A model generated the notes under the pieces. That model searched no databases, had not been told where the DNA came from, and saw nothing but the letters and a program-made list of their open reading frames with translations. This document shows positions 16,430 through 26,001 of a stretch of DNA of 63,671 nucleotides, piece by piece (the stretch's first letter is position 1; each line of letters begins with the position of its first letter). The position numbers and the translations under genes were made by a program. The stretch is from Leptospira sp. (GTDB lineage: Bacteria > Spirochaetota > Leptospiria > Leptospirales > Leptospiraceae), in the NCBI GenBank assembly GCA_027531445.1, contig JAPZRK010000071.1, positions 1 to 63,671 on the forward strand, written 5' to 3'.

Positions 16430-17798
16430 GGAAAAGATAAATTCCGATCATTATTCCAAAGAGACTTGCAAAAGTTCCGTAAAAATGGCTAGTCATATCA
16501 TCATGAAAGATCTCTAAAAGGATCCAAGTGACAAGACCAAATACTAAGGAGAGTAATGCGGCAGGTTGACTCGTCCTCCGTATCCATAGTCCAAATACCA
16601 TGGGGATAAAAATGGAAACTAGAGAGATCCCACCTGAGTCTTCAACAAGGGCATAGATAGAAGGTTTTCCGACTGCAAGTAAAAGAGAAATGATGGATAT
16701 GATCAAAACAGAATACCGGGAGAGCCTTAAAAGCTGTTGATCTGTAGGGTTTTTAAATAGGTATTTGAGAATATTTTCAGATAGAATCGAAGCCGGTGCA
16801 AGAATTGCCCCAGATGCAGTTGATAAAATCGCAGAGATCAAAGCAGAAAAGAATAAAACTTGAACGATTGGAGATGCAAATTTTAAAACTAACATAGGAA
16901 TGAGTAGTTGGGAATTTTCGCCTCTTAAATCAAAATCTTTAAGAAGAAAAGAGGCTTGCAGACCAAGTATCAAAGGGATCATCGCAAAACCAAGATAAAT
17001 GATCGCAGATAAAAATGATGCTCTAACGGCCACAGTCTCTGACTTTGCGGACATGACTCGTTGGAAGATATCTTGTTGTGGCAAAGAGCCAAAGCCGACT
17101 ACCATCCAAGCCGAAAAGTACAAAACCCAGCTTTGGTAGTTAGGTTTCGGAAAAAAATTTAAAAAACCATCCGGTGTTGCTTGTAGAGTGCATACAATTG
17201 GTTGGATTTGATTGATCTGAAATAGTACGAGCGTTAGTCCAATAATAATTGATATGGATTGAAGGAAATCCGTAAGAGAAACCGACCACATTCCTCCCAA
17301 GAACGTATAAAAAACAACAATGACAGCGCCAATGAATATACCAGACATTTGCGAAATCCCAAAGATTACCTGCATCATGATTCCCAAAGCTACAAACTGT
17401 GCGGCTACCCAACCAAAGTAAGAAAAAATAAGACAAATTCCTGCTAAAAATTCCATTGGTCGACCGTATCGATTGCGATAAAAATCACCAAATGTTAGAA
17501 TCTGCATGCGATATAATGCTTTTGCAAAAAAGAGTCCAAGAAGCAGTAAACAGAGAGCACCACCGAACGGATCTTGTATGACGGCCAACGTTCCACCCTT
17601 TGCAAATTCAACAGACGAACCCAATATCGTTTCACTGCCAAACCATGTGGCAAAAAGTGCCGCTGTAGAAATCGGAAGAGGTAGGCTCCTTCCTGCTAAG
17701 ATGAAATCTTTTGCGTTTTTAACTCGCTTTGCCGCATATACACCAATTGCAATGGTTGCAATTAGATAACATATGATGTAGATTCCCTTACCATCCAT
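16395..17798 (-). CDS. Sodium:solute symporter family transporter
   Basis: A 467-residue inner-membrane carrier of the SSS family, with about 13 hydrophobic helices. The N-terminus has AKRVKNAKDFILAGRSLPL, then ALFATWFGSETILGSSVEFAKGG, the family's substrate and sodium site region. Later blocks include YTFLGGMWSVSLTDFLQ, the conserved 'GG...v..tD.iQ', and LPQQDIFQRVMSAKS. Members import amino acids, sugars, vitamins or small acids with Na+; the substrate cannot be told. It lies 6 bases before xseB's stop in an apparent run with xseB, xseA and the AI-2E-type gene, but functional ties are not evident. Confidence 0.92.
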   Translation of the reverse strand: MDGKGIYIICYLIATIAIGVYAAKRVKNAKDFILAGRSLPLPISTAALFATWFGSETILGSSVEFAKGGTLAVIQDPFGGALCLLLLGLFFAKALYRMQILTFGDFYRNRYGRPMEFLAGICLIFSYFGWVAAQFVALGIMMQVIFGISQMSGIFIGAVIVVFYTFLGGMWSVSLTDFLQSISIIIGLTLVLFQINQIQPIVCTLQATPDGFLNFFPKPNYQSWVLYFSAWMVVGFGSLPQQDIFQRVMSAKSETVAVRASFLSAIIYLGFAMIPLILGLQASFLLKDFDLRGENSQLLIPMLVLKFASPIVQVLFFSALISAILSTASGAILAPASILSENILKYLFKNPTDQQLLRLSRYSVLIISIISLLLAVGKPSIYALVEDSGGISLVSIFIPMVFGLWIRRTSQPAALLSLVFGLVTWILLEIFHDDMTSHFYGTFASLFGIMIGIYLFPKEKAPNPKAN

Positions 17799-17804
17799 CT
17801 TTAA

Positions 17805-18086
17805 TTAAAAAAGATCTTCTTCTTGTTTGTTTGCTGATTTATCGGAATCTTCTTTTTTCTTTTTTACTGTAGACTTGATGATTTCGCCGTTTTGCCCCTT
17901 AGCAAGAAACTCAATTTTTGCTTCCGCCTCACTCAGACGATCCGAACAAATTTTTTTGAGTTCCATTCCCTTTTCATATGCTTTGATCGATTCTTCTAAA
18001 GACAATTGTCCTTTCTCAAGTTTTTCGGCGATGTCCTCTAATTCCCGTAAGGCGTCTTCGAATGAGATTGATTTCTTTTCTGTCAT
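17805..18086 (-). CDS. xseB: Exodeoxyribonuclease VII small subunit
   Basis: A 93-residue XseB. The core SFEDALRELEDIAEKLEKGQ and SLEESIKAYEKGMELKKIC is the family's helical pair and covers nearly the whole known domain. The subunit binds in several copies to XseA to form the nuclease that degrades single-stranded DNA from both ends. A charged tail (KKKKEDSDKSANKQEE) extends past the domain. It starts 3 bases after xseA stops, so the two are made together. Confidence 0.95.
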   Translation of the reverse strand: MTEKKSISFEDALRELEDIAEKLEKGQLSLEESIKAYEKGMELKKICSDRLSEAEAKIEFLAKGQNGEIIKSTVKKKKEDSDKSANKQEEDLF

Positions 18087-18089
18087 TAC

Positions 18090-19373
18090 CTATTCCTTTA
18101 TCTTTTCTTTAATTTCGGCCATTACCCTTCCTTTTCCAAGGATCAGTTCGACCATTTGATTTAACTCTATCTGCTCAGTAGAGGAGATCACTTGTTTCTT
18201 TGAATCTCGAACCACTGAATAACCTCGAGATAACGTACCAAGTGGAGAAAAATGTTGAACTCTGTTATGAGAAAGTTCGAACAATTGACGTTTTCGATTT
18301 ATTTGTTGTATAATTCGATCATTTAGTATTTCAGATTTGTTGAAATCATTTCGTTTTTGAAGAAGCAACGTCTTACCAAGTAAAGACAAACGATTCATAA
18401 CCTCATCAATCCCGATTACCCTTGTCTCAAGTAAAGTCATCGGATTTTGAAATACGCTTCTAGACGTTATGCCATGAAGTTTTTCTCGATTAAATTTAGT
18501 TAGATGACCAAGTGATCGATCGAGTCTATCTTCGGTTTCCTGTATGCGAATTAAGATATCTGTCACATTGGGTATTGCAAGTTTTGCGGCGGCTGTGGGA
18601 GTAGGTGCCGTTGCATCCGCACTCAAATCGGATAGCACTCGATCGATTTCGTGTCCTACAGCCGAAATAATTGGAACTTTTGAATGAAAGAAGGCCATCG
18701 TCACTTCTTCTGTATTGAATGCCATAAGATCTTCGAAAGAACCACCACCTCGACCAGCAATGATTACATCCACTTCCCATTTGGGATCATTCAAAGCTTC
18801 AATGGCTAGACGGATGGATTTAGGAGCCTCGTCACCTTGAACAAGACATGGTGAAACCAAAATTTGAATTGTAGGATTTAGATCCGTTGCAATGCGAATG
18901 ATGTCCTCAACGGCCGCTCCTTTTGGAGATGTGGCAATCCCCAATCGAATCGGATACTTTGGTAGAGGTTTTTTTCGCATAGGATCGAAAATACCTTTTT
19001 CACTCAAAGTCGCTTTCAGTCGTTCAATTTGAAGTAAGATATCTCCTTCGCCAAGTTCTTCCACTTTTTGAACTGAAAAGCTATAATAACCACCTGGTTC
19101 ATAAACCGAAATGGATCCGAAGATCCGTAATTCCATTCCGTTTTTGATGGGTCTTCCTTTATAGTTTTTGCTTTGGAAGGAAAAGAATGCACATTTAATT
19201 ACTGATAGATTATCCTTTAAAGAAAAATACATGTGTCCAGAAGATGAGGTCTGCGAAAAATTTGAGACTTCTCCTTTGACCCAAATATTTTTAAGTCCAT
19301 CGACTTCCATCAAACTAGTTTTTACAAGGCGATTTACATCGCTAACCGTAAGAGAAATAGGGGGATTAGACAT
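18090..19373 (-). CDS. xseA: Exodeoxyribonuclease VII large subunit
   Basis: A 427-residue XseA with the N-terminal OB-fold (SLTVSDVNRLVKTSL, IWVKGEVSNFSQTSSSGHMY, YFSLKD) and the catalytic domain (RLGIATSPKGAAVEDII, VIIAGRGGGSFEDLMAFN, AVGHEIDRVLSDLSADATAPTPTAAAKLA). These include the conserved GRGGGS-D-L and GHE-D motifs of the active site. A long helical region follows and the end is GYSVVRDSKKQV, as usual. The length is near the family norm. It overlaps the upstream AI-2E-type gene by 8 bases and is coupled to xseB. Confidence 0.96.
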   Translation of the reverse strand: MSNPPISLTVSDVNRLVKTSLMEVDGLKNIWVKGEVSNFSQTSSSGHMYFSLKDNLSVIKCAFFSFQSKNYKGRPIKNGMELRIFGSISVYEPGGYYSFSVQKVEELGEGDILLQIERLKATLSEKGIFDPMRKKPLPKYPIRLGIATSPKGAAVEDIIRIATDLNPTIQILVSPCLVQGDEAPKSIRLAIEALNDPKWEVDVIIAGRGGGSFEDLMAFNTEEVTMAFFHSKVPIISAVGHEIDRVLSDLSADATAPTPTAAAKLAIPNVTDILIRIQETEDRLDRSLGHLTKFNREKLHGITSRSVFQNPMTLLETRVIGIDEVMNRLSLLGKTLLLQKRNDFNKSEILNDRIIQQINRKRQLFELSHNRVQHFSPLGTLSRGYSVVRDSKKQVISSTEQIELNQMVELILGKGRVMAEIKEKIKE

Positions 19374-20487
19374 TAGTTGATTCTTTAAATCGAGTTTCTC
19401 TAAATATCTTCCAAAAGTCCTTCAAAATGATTACGAGTGTCAAGGCCATGGGGCCAATGATGATCCCAGCGACACCAAACTCTTGTAAACCTCCAATGAG
19501 TGAAAGAAAGATTAGAAAAGGATGCGTTTTTAACTTTTTATCCAATATTTTGGGTTTTACAAGATTTTCAAGAATCAGATAGGCAGAAGCGCCTCCAATC
19601 ATTACAAAGATACCCATGGGCCAGGTATTCATGACGAGACCCAAATAGATCCCAACAGGAAGCCAAATGACCGAGGTTCCAATCACAGGGATGAGCGAAA
19701 ATATCGTAGCAATACCTGAGAGCAAAAATTTGTTTGGAACCGAAGTAAATAAAAGAAGGATATAAATTAAGAATCCTTGAAGGAAGGAAATAAAAAGATT
19801 ACCTAACATAACAGTTCTTACAGCTTCTTCTATCCTTCTACCCAAACGAGTTTCTATTTCTTCTGGGAACGGCAGATTGTTGAAGATCGTGCGTTCCATC
19901 CGACTACCTTCTTTATAGAAAAAGAAGAGTAAAATAAATGTAAAAAAAGCGTTAAAAATGATCGCACCTGGAACTTCAAATGAACCCAAAACAAATCCTG
20001 AAGAATTTTTTAATAAACTATAGATCGAATCAAGATTCAATATATCCATGTGTATACCAATGTACTCGCGGTATAATCCCGGTAATTTGATCCAAAAAAA
20101 TTCATTTTCTGTAAAAAAATCCGTAAGAAATGGGGAGTTAAGTAAAAGGGCAACTATCGATTCTTCAGAGAGTTGATTTCTGATATAACTCACAAGAAAA
20201 AGTGATTCACGTATGATTGTAGAAACAATCAGATAGGAAGGAACGACTACAACTGCAAGCATAACAAGAACCATAATGTAAGGAGACAAAAAAGAGACCT
20301 TGGTTCCAAGAATGTATCGTAAATTTTTATGGATCTTTCGGGTGGTAATGTAAAATAAGATCGCTAAAAAGAAAGCCCAAAGGTAAGGCTTAAACACGAA
20401 AAATAACAGATAACAGGTGCCCAAGAAAAGACTAGTCAGGATTAGGTAGACTATTGTTTCGTTTTTGTTTTCAAACCAATTTGGCAT
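19366..20487 (-). CDS. AI-2E-family membrane transporter
   Basis: A 373-residue protein of the AI-2E/PerM (UPF0118) family, with about eight membrane helices. It has the N-terminal FVFKPYLWAFFLAILFY, a long periplasmic or cytosolic middle part, and a C-terminal conserved half with LIPVIGTSVIWLPVGIYL and NLVKPKILDKKLKTHPF (family 'v..P.i.g...lhP...l') ending in GIIIGPMALTLVIIL. Family members were first tied to autoinducer-2 export, later to Na+/H+ exchange and other roles, so the substrate is open. Confidence 0.9.
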   Translation of the reverse strand: MPNWFENKNETIVYLILTSLFLGTCYLLFFVFKPYLWAFFLAILFYITTRKIHKNLRYILGTKVSFLSPYIMVLVMLAVVVVPSYLIVSTIIRESLFLVSYIRNQLSEESIVALLLNSPFLTDFFTENEFFWIKLPGLYREYIGIHMDILNLDSIYSLLKNSSGFVLGSFEVPGAIIFNAFFTFILLFFFYKEGSRMERTIFNNLPFPEEIETRLGRRIEEAVRTVMLGNLFISFLQGFLIYILLLFTSVPNKFLLSGIATIFSLIPVIGTSVIWLPVGIYLGLVMNTWPMGIFVMIGGASAYLILENLVKPKILDKKLKTHPFLIFLSLIGGLQEFGVAGIIIGPMALTLVIILKDFWKIFRETRFKESTNV

Positions 20488-20495
20488 AAATATTA

Positions 20496-20954
20496 TTAAT
20501 ACGACGTTTGTTTTTTGAAATAATACTTTAATAGGCGCTTATCGCCCAGATCATAAACAATGACTGAGAGTGATTTTTTGATAAATCCTTCAAAGAGAAA
20601 AGATGTTCGTGATCCAACTTCTTCTTTTTGAATGAGCTTCCAATCACCCAGAGCACTTCTATTTTCTAGAGTTTTATGAATTTCTTCTTTTGAAAGCGGC
20701 GATTCGAGTTTCAGGTATGATTCCTTCGGATTGGAAAATCCTGATCTAAGCTCAACGGAGTCGATAAACGTAAGAGAGGAAGGCAAAAATGAACGTGGGA
20801 TGGAAGCCGGAACTCTATCTGGTAAATGCGAAAGCGTGATTCTATCGAAAGAAAATGCTTCCTTTGCGAATGAATCTCCGTTTCCACAATGAATAGTGAA
20901 AACTAAGGAGAGTAAGATGAAAAGATACCTAAGCATAGGGAAAGCAAAATTCAT
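20496..20954 (-). CDS. Small lipoprotein of unknown function
   Basis: Not recognised. With the ATG at 20954 the product has 152 residues; ATGs at 20975 and 20936 are also open and none has a good ribosome site. The last start keeps the same lipoprotein signal: LRYLFILLSLVFTIHC, with Cys as the first mature residue and a loose spirochaetal lipobox. The rest is a soluble domain of about 130 residues with mixed strands (RITLSHLPDRVPASIPRSF, SYLKLESPLSKEEIHKTLEN, LLKYYFKKQTSY) and no motif I know. It sits 8 bases upstream of the AI-2E-type gene, so is probably cotranscribed, and diverges from dedA. Confidence 0.65.
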   Translation of the reverse strand: MNFAFPMLRYLFILLSLVFTIHCGNGDSFAKEAFSFDRITLSHLPDRVPASIPRSFLPSSLTFIDSVELRSGFSNPKESYLKLESPLSKEEIHKTLENRSALGDWKLIQKEEVGSRTSFLFEGFIKKSLSVIVYDLGDKRLLKYYFKKQTSY

Positions 20955-20990
20955 AGGAACTATTGTTCCAATCATTTTTTAAAAACTTAG

Positions 20991-21683
20991 TTGCTAATCT
21001 CTTGGCAAAACGATGTGATTCAGAGTGTGGAAAACGTTTCCCAACTGCAAGATTGGATTTCGGCTCTTCTGGAGTTCCCAACCATCGGTTTGCTCATTTT
21101 TTTTGGATTTTCGAATTTTTTGGAGAATGTTTTTCCACCATGGCCTGGGGATACATTTACAGTATTTGCAGGCTTTCTCGCTGGACAACCTGATTCCAAC
21201 TTAACGCTTTTACCTCTTATTATCGCAACGATTCTAGGGAATTGGGCCGGCGCACTATGTATGTTTTTTTTTGGAAAGAAAGTGATCCAATTTTTACGGC
21301 TGACGAAGAATCAATTCATTCGAAAACACTACACAGAGAATTCTTTTGAACAAACCGTAAATTGGTTTAAAAAACACTCAATTCTTCTCATCATTTTCTC
21401 TCGTTTCTCGGCAGGGATTCGATTTTTTGTAGCAATTGTGGCAGGTATGTCAAGAATGCATGTTGCTCAGTTTCTATTTTTTTACACGATTGCGATCTCC
21501 ATTTGGTGTGGTGCCTTATTATTTGGGGGCTATCGTTTGGGAAATAACTGGAAGCAAATTCTAGTTATACTATCATTTTACAATCGGATTATTAGCATCA
21601 TACTAATTTTATGTTGTCTTGGAATTTTCGGGTATCTCTATCATAAGAAAAAGTCTAAGAATCGTAATGAAAGTTCTTTCTGA
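20991..21683 (+). CDS. DedA-family membrane protein
   Basis: A 230-residue DedA (SNARE-associated) protein. The family blocks are clear: FSNFLENVFPPWPGDTFTVFAGFLAG (entry helix with the acidic and proline residues), a middle GNWAGALCMFFFGKKV, the arginine motif IIFSRFSAGIRFFVAIVAGMSRM and the final GGYRLGNNW. DedA proteins act as flippases, including recycling of undecaprenyl phosphate. UppP, which makes that lipid, is encoded elsewhere in the window. The start is a TTG at 20991 without a clear ribosome site; a GTG at 21015 is an alternative. The gene overlaps the next by 17 bases. Confidence 0.92.
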   Translation: MLISWQNDVIQSVENVSQLQDWISALLEFPTIGLLIFFGFSNFLENVFPPWPGDTFTVFAGFLAGQPDSNLTLLPLIIATILGNWAGALCMFFFGKKVIQFLRLTKNQFIRKHYTENSFEQTVNWFKKHSILLIIFSRFSAGIRFFVAIVAGMSRMHVAQFLFFYTIAISIWCGALLFGGYRLGNNWKQILVILSFYNRIISIILILCCLGIFGYLYHKKKSKNRNESSF

Positions 21684-22836
21684 TTTTATTCACCTTCATT
21701 TTACATTCCAAGACTTTTTACCCTCAGAATGGAATGGACTCGTTCCTGAGGATTCCGTCTTTCAAGAATGGGAATTTTTATCAACGCTTGAAGACACAGG
21801 TTGCATTGGTCGGAATGACGATTGGAAAATACATATTTTAGCTTATAAGAAGGACGGAGCCTTAGTCGGGGCATTTCCTTTTTATCTCCGGTTAGATAGT
21901 TATGGTGAGTATATTTTTGATTTTGAATGGGCAAATGCATTTCACCGCGCCGGGATTCCCTATTATCCAAAGTTTACGGCGGCAGTTCCATTTACACCTG
22001 TTACAGGTTCTAGAGTGCTCGTTTCTCAGAGTCTCCCAAAAGAAGAACAAGATTTTATTACCAAACAACTTTTAACGAAGTACATTGAGTTAGGTGAAAC
22101 TCTCAATGTCTCTTCATCCCATATCTTGTTTTGTAAAGAAGATGAGGTTCGGTTGGGTATTGATGTTGGTTTTGTACCGAGACTTACTCACCAATACCAT
22201 TGGATGAACAAAGGATACGAAACCTTTGAAGATTTTCTTTCTTGTCTTGTAAAAGAAAGGCGAAAAACGATCAGACAAGAACGAAAAAAAGTAGAGGCAT
22301 TGGGTCTGGATATCCAAACACTCACGGGGGATCGGATTGAAGCCGAACATGCTCGCATTTTTTATCAATTTTATTCGGATACACATTCACGTAAATGGGG
22401 TCAGCCTTATTTGAATTTTGCATTTTTTTCACAGATCTTTCAATCGATGAAACATCGCATCCATCTCGTTCTTGCCTCAAAAAAAGACGGCACTCCTGTG
22501 GGTGGGAGTTTTAATTTTTTCCGAGGAGATTATTTATTTGGAAGGTACTGGGGGGCACTCGAACAAATACCGAACCTACATTTTGAATGTTGTTACTACC
22601 AATTGATCGATTTTGCTATTGAAAGAAAAATGAAACGGGTAGAGGCTGGAGCGCAAGGGGAACATAAGTTTTTGCGAGGATACGAGGCAGTTCCGATGCA
22701 CAGTCTACATCACATATATAATGAATCTGGTAGTAAGGCAATCTACCAATACCTAGAACGAGAAATCAAACATGAAGCGAAAAATATTTCTATTTATAAC
22801 TCTCATTCTCCTTTAAAAGCTCTCAGAAATACGTAA
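21667..22836 (+). CDS. FemAB-like / GNAT-fold protein (PF04339 type)
   Basis: A 389-residue protein of the 'peptidogalycan biosynthesis/recognition' family, which has a FemAB-like acyltransferase fold. The ATG at 21667 lies inside the end of dedA. Typical blocks are WEFLSTLEDTGCIGRNDDW, GALVGAFPFYLRLDSYGEYIFD, RRKTIRQERKKVEALGLDIQ, and the C-terminal GGSFNFFRGDYLFGRYWG, LHFECCYYQLIDFAIERKM, EAGAQGEHKFLRGYEAVP. FemAB relatives transfer aminoacyl groups to peptidoglycan precursors; the exact reaction of this branch is unknown. The overlap with dedA and the 6-base gap to clpS suggest a single transcript. Confidence 0.85.
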   Translation: MKVLSDFIHLHFTFQDFLPSEWNGLVPEDSVFQEWEFLSTLEDTGCIGRNDDWKIHILAYKKDGALVGAFPFYLRLDSYGEYIFDFEWANAFHRAGIPYYPKFTAAVPFTPVTGSRVLVSQSLPKEEQDFITKQLLTKYIELGETLNVSSSHILFCKEDEVRLGIDVGFVPRLTHQYHWMNKGYETFEDFLSCLVKERRKTIRQERKKVEALGLDIQTLTGDRIEAEHARIFYQFYSDTHSRKWGQPYLNFAFFSQIFQSMKHRIHLVLASKKDGTPVGGSFNFFRGDYLFGRYWGALEQIPNLHFECCYYQLIDFAIERKMKRVEAGAQGEHKFLRGYEAVPMHSLHHIYNESGSKAIYQYLEREIKHEAKNISIYNSHSPLKALRNT

Positions 22837-22842
22837 CGATTT

Positions 22843-23184
22843 ATGGCAAATACGAAAAAATCCAACCAGACCAATGAAGATGTTTTGCTTCTTGAAAAGC
22901 AAAAGTTAAAAATCAAAAAACCAAGCAGATATAAGGTAATTTTGATCAATGATGATTATACTCCTCAAGAATTTGTAGTGTGGGTATTAGCCACTGTATT
23001 TCGAAAAACATTGGAAGAATCGAGAAAGATCATGTGGACTGCTCACACAACGGGTAGTGCAGTATGTGGTGTTTATTCATTGGATGTGGCACAAACAAAA
23101 GTAGTCGAAGTTCATAAATACGCTGATGAGGCAGGCCATCCGCTTCAGTGTCAATTGGCAAAAGAAGAGGACAGTGAATCATGA
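22843..23184 (+). CDS. clpS: ATP-dependent Clp protease adaptor
   Basis: A 113-residue ClpS, which hands N-degron substrates to ClpA. A charged tail (to about residue 25) leads into the core YKVILINDDYTPQEFVVWVL, with the Asn-Asp-Asp pocket that binds the substrate's N-terminal residue; Gln stands where a Met gate is common. Then come AHTTGSAVCGVYSLDVAQTK, including the pocket histidine. Its stop overlaps the clpA start by four bases (ATGA). That pairing confirms the call. Confidence 0.96.
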   Translation: MANTKKSNQTNEDVLLLEKQKLKIKKPSRYKVILINDDYTPQEFVVWVLATVFRKTLEESRKIMWTAHTTGSAVCGVYSLDVAQTKVVEVHKYADEAGHPLQCQLAKEEDSES

Positions 23185-25445
23185 AATTATCTGAAGACTT
23201 AGAAGCATCTCTCCAAAGAGCCAAAGAAGAGGCTCAAAAATACCATCATGAATTTATCACTTTAGAACATTTGTTATATGGTTTAACTTTTAATGAAAAG
23301 GTGAAGGATGTACTTTTAAATTTGGGATGTGATTTAGAACTACTCAGATTTGATTTAGAATTCTATTTCGGTGATGAATTGGCGGCCATTGCTGTTCCCG
23401 GTGTCAAGGTCCAACCCAAATACACGGTAGGCGTACAGTACGTAATCCAGTTTGCCGCTTTCCACGTTGAAAATAATGGTAAGAGCGAAGTAGAAGGAAC
23501 GAACATTCTTGTCGCACTTTTTCGCGAAGAGGAGAGCCATGCCATCTATCTATTGGCAAAGCAGAATATCTCTAGAGTGGATGTACTTCGTTTTATTTCT
23601 CATGGTACGAAAAAGGAAAAAGCTTCAGAGGAAACTCTCTTTGCAGAGGAAGATGCGCACAACGCCGAGGATGTTGGTTCATCTGCATTGGAAAAATATT
23701 GTGTCAATCTTACAGAAAAAGCAAGGAACCAAAAATTGGATCCGTGCATTGGAAGGGATTCGGAAATTGAAAGAACCATACATATACTAAGCAGGCGTAG
23801 GAAGAACAATCCGATTTTTGTTGGGGAAGCAGGCGTCGGAAAAACATCCATCGTCGAAGGACTTGCACAAAGAATTGTACAAAGAGCTGTCCCAAAATCA
23901 CTTTTGGATTTTGAAATATATTCGCTAGATATGGGACTTGTGATGGCTGGAACAAAGTTTCGAGGTGAATTTGAAGAAAGGCTGAAAGGAATACTTTCAG
24001 AGGTGGTTGGGTTTCCAAATAAAGTAGTGTTTATCGATGAAATTCATACCATCGTCGGAGCCGGAGCAGTATCTGGTGGAAGTTTGGACGCATCCAATCT
24101 AATGAAGCCAGCTCTTGCCAATGGTGAACTTAAGTGTATCGGAACGACAACGTATAAGGAATATAAGGCGATATTTGAAAAAGACCACGCACTCGCTAGA
24201 AGATTTCAAAAGGTAGAGGTGACAGAACCATCACTAGACGATGCACTCAAGATACTAAATGGCCTAAAATCAAAGTATGAAGACTTTCATGGAGTAAAAT
24301 ACAGTCCCAAAGCACTTAAGTCAGCAGTTGACCTCTCCAATTTACACATTACTGATAGACATTTGCCGGATAAAGCCATCGATCTTATGGATGAAGCCGG
24401 TGCATTTGTCAAACTTCGTGAAGAGGGAAAAGAAAACTCCAAACGCATCGTTAGCACCAGTGAAATCGAAACACTCGTTTCAAAAATAGCGAAGATTCCG
24501 GCTAAAAATGTAAAATCTGATGATAAAAAGAAATTGTTTCATCTCCAAGATGAGATCCAGTCGGTTGTCTTTGGTCAAAACGAAGCAATTACACAAGTAG
24601 TAGATGCGATTCAATACTCTAGATCTGGGTTAGGTGAAGAAGGTCGACCTATTGGAAGTTTTTTATTTGTTGGTCCAACTGGTGTTGGAAAAACAGAAGT
24701 TGCAAAAACTCTAGCTGACAAAATGGGAATCACCTTCTTGAGATTCGATATGAGTGAGTATATGGAAAAACACTCTGTATCTCGACTTATCGGTTCTCCT
24801 CCAGGTTATGTTGGTTATGACCAAGGTGGTCAACTGACTGATGCTATATCAAAGACTCCTCATTGCGTGCTTTTATTAGATGAGATTGAAAAAGCTCATG
24901 AAGATATTTATAATATTCTCTTACAAGTGATGGATCATGCTACACTTACAGACAGCACTGGCAAAAAGGCCGATTTCCGACAAGTGATTCTAATTATGAC
25001 CACGAACACTGGTGCAACAGAGAGAGCCAAGCAACTGCTTGGTTTTGAAACAAATGAATATGATGACCGGAGCATCAAAGCAATCGAAAGGACATTCACT
25101 CCTGAATTTAGAAATCGGTTGACTTCCATTATCGAATTCAACTCTTTGCCTATGCCTATCGTAGAACAAATTGTGGATCGAATGTTCGAAGAATTAAAAT
25201 CTAAAGCGAAAGGAAAGTCAGTAGATATCGAACTATCCTCAGAGGCAAAAAAATACTTAGCAGAGACGGGCTATAACAAAGAGATGGGAGCAAGACCTAT
25301 TCAAAGAATCATTGAAAAAGAAATTGGTAAACCTCTCTCAAAACGAATTCTCTTCGAAGATGGCAATAAGGTAAAATTCAGAGTCGTTCTTAAGAAAAAT
25401 GAGTCTGGCGAAACAAAAATTGAAATTGAACCAGTTCAAGATTAG
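23181..25445 (+). CDS. clpA: ATP-dependent Clp protease ATPase subunit ClpA
   Basis: A 754-residue ClpA unfoldase, full length. The order is: N-domain (1-150; ITLEHLLYGL), first AAA+ module with Walker A GEAGVGKT (near 217-224) and Walker B VVFIDEIHT, and second module with GPTGVGKT (near 497) and VLLLDEIEKAHEDI. The ClpP-docking loop reads LLGFET, in place of the usual IGL/IGF. The short middle region marks it as ClpA, not ClpB. It unfolds substrates and threads them into ClpP, guided by the coupled ClpS. No clpP lies in this window. Confidence 0.96.
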   Translation: MKLSEDLEASLQRAKEEAQKYHHEFITLEHLLYGLTFNEKVKDVLLNLGCDLELLRFDLEFYFGDELAAIAVPGVKVQPKYTVGVQYVIQFAAFHVENNGKSEVEGTNILVALFREEESHAIYLLAKQNISRVDVLRFISHGTKKEKASEETLFAEEDAHNAEDVGSSALEKYCVNLTEKARNQKLDPCIGRDSEIERTIHILSRRRKNNPIFVGEAGVGKTSIVEGLAQRIVQRAVPKSLLDFEIYSLDMGLVMAGTKFRGEFEERLKGILSEVVGFPNKVVFIDEIHTIVGAGAVSGGSLDASNLMKPALANGELKCIGTTTYKEYKAIFEKDHALARRFQKVEVTEPSLDDALKILNGLKSKYEDFHGVKYSPKALKSAVDLSNLHITDRHLPDKAIDLMDEAGAFVKLREEGKENSKRIVSTSEIETLVSKIAKIPAKNVKSDDKKKLFHLQDEIQSVVFGQNEAITQVVDAIQYSRSGLGEEGRPIGSFLFVGPTGVGKTEVAKTLADKMGITFLRFDMSEYMEKHSVSRLIGSPPGYVGYDQGGQLTDAISKTPHCVLLLDEIEKAHEDIYNILLQVMDHATLTDSTGKKADFRQVILIMTTNTGATERAKQLLGFETNEYDDRSIKAIERTFTPEFRNRLTSIIEFNSLPMPIVEQIVDRMFEELKSKAKGKSVDIELSSEAKKYLAETGYNKEMGARPIQRIIEKEIGKPLSKRILFEDGNKVKFRVVLKKNESGETKIEIEPVQD

Positions 25446-25467
25446 ACAAAAATCGATTGGCCAATTT

Positions 25468-26001
25468 CTATTGCATGTCGAAACGTTTGTCTTCGTCTTG
25501 GAACGTAAGGAATCCACTTAGGAATGTAGATACACTGATCAATACAAATGTATAAAAAGTATATCTATATTTGATTTCAGTGACATCAATAAAATCAAAA
25601 AAATATCGAACGGGTTCCAGCGAACCCCATAACAAAATAATTAGCATCATGATTTGAGTGGAAAAAAACCAGATCCTTGTCCAAGAACTTTTCCAGAATC
25701 CTAAAAAAAAGAAATTCAAGAGTGAGATTAGAATGAAAAAGAAATTCCACTTCGGTGAGATGTAAACTGTTTCGGGTGAGTCATAAAACGTGACCTCGTA
25801 TTGAAACCAAGAAAAGCCACTTAGAATCAATTGTAAAAAAAGTAACAGAAAAAAGACTTTATCATAAATTGCCTTTCGATTCCAATATTGGAATAGGACA
25901 ACGAGTGCCGATTTTGTTATCTGAAGCCAGCCTAACAGAATAACAGGAACAGCACTGAACGTAAAATAAAAGTATTTATAGATCGAAGGGAATTCCATCA
26001 A
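25468..26001 (-). CDS. Multi-pass membrane protein of unknown function
   Basis: Not recognised. 177 residues with about five hydrophobic helices (YFYFTFSAVPVILLGWL, VFFLLLFLQLILSGF, FFFILISLLNFFFLGFW, IWFFSTQIMMLIILLW, YTFVLISVSTFLSGF) and short polar loops. The only soluble stretch is FQYEVTFYDSPETVYISPK between helices two and three. The ATG overlaps the stop of the upstream ridA-like gene by four bases, so translation is likely coupled. It faces clpA convergently. Confidence 0.7.
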   Translation of the reverse strand: MMEFPSIYKYFYFTFSAVPVILLGWLQITKSALVVLFQYWNRKAIYDKVFFLLLFLQLILSGFSWFQYEVTFYDSPETVYISPKWNFFFILISLLNFFFLGFWKSSWTRIWFFSTQIMMLIILLWGSLEPVRYFFDFIDVTEIKYRYTFYTFVLISVSTFLSGFLTFQDEDKRFDMQ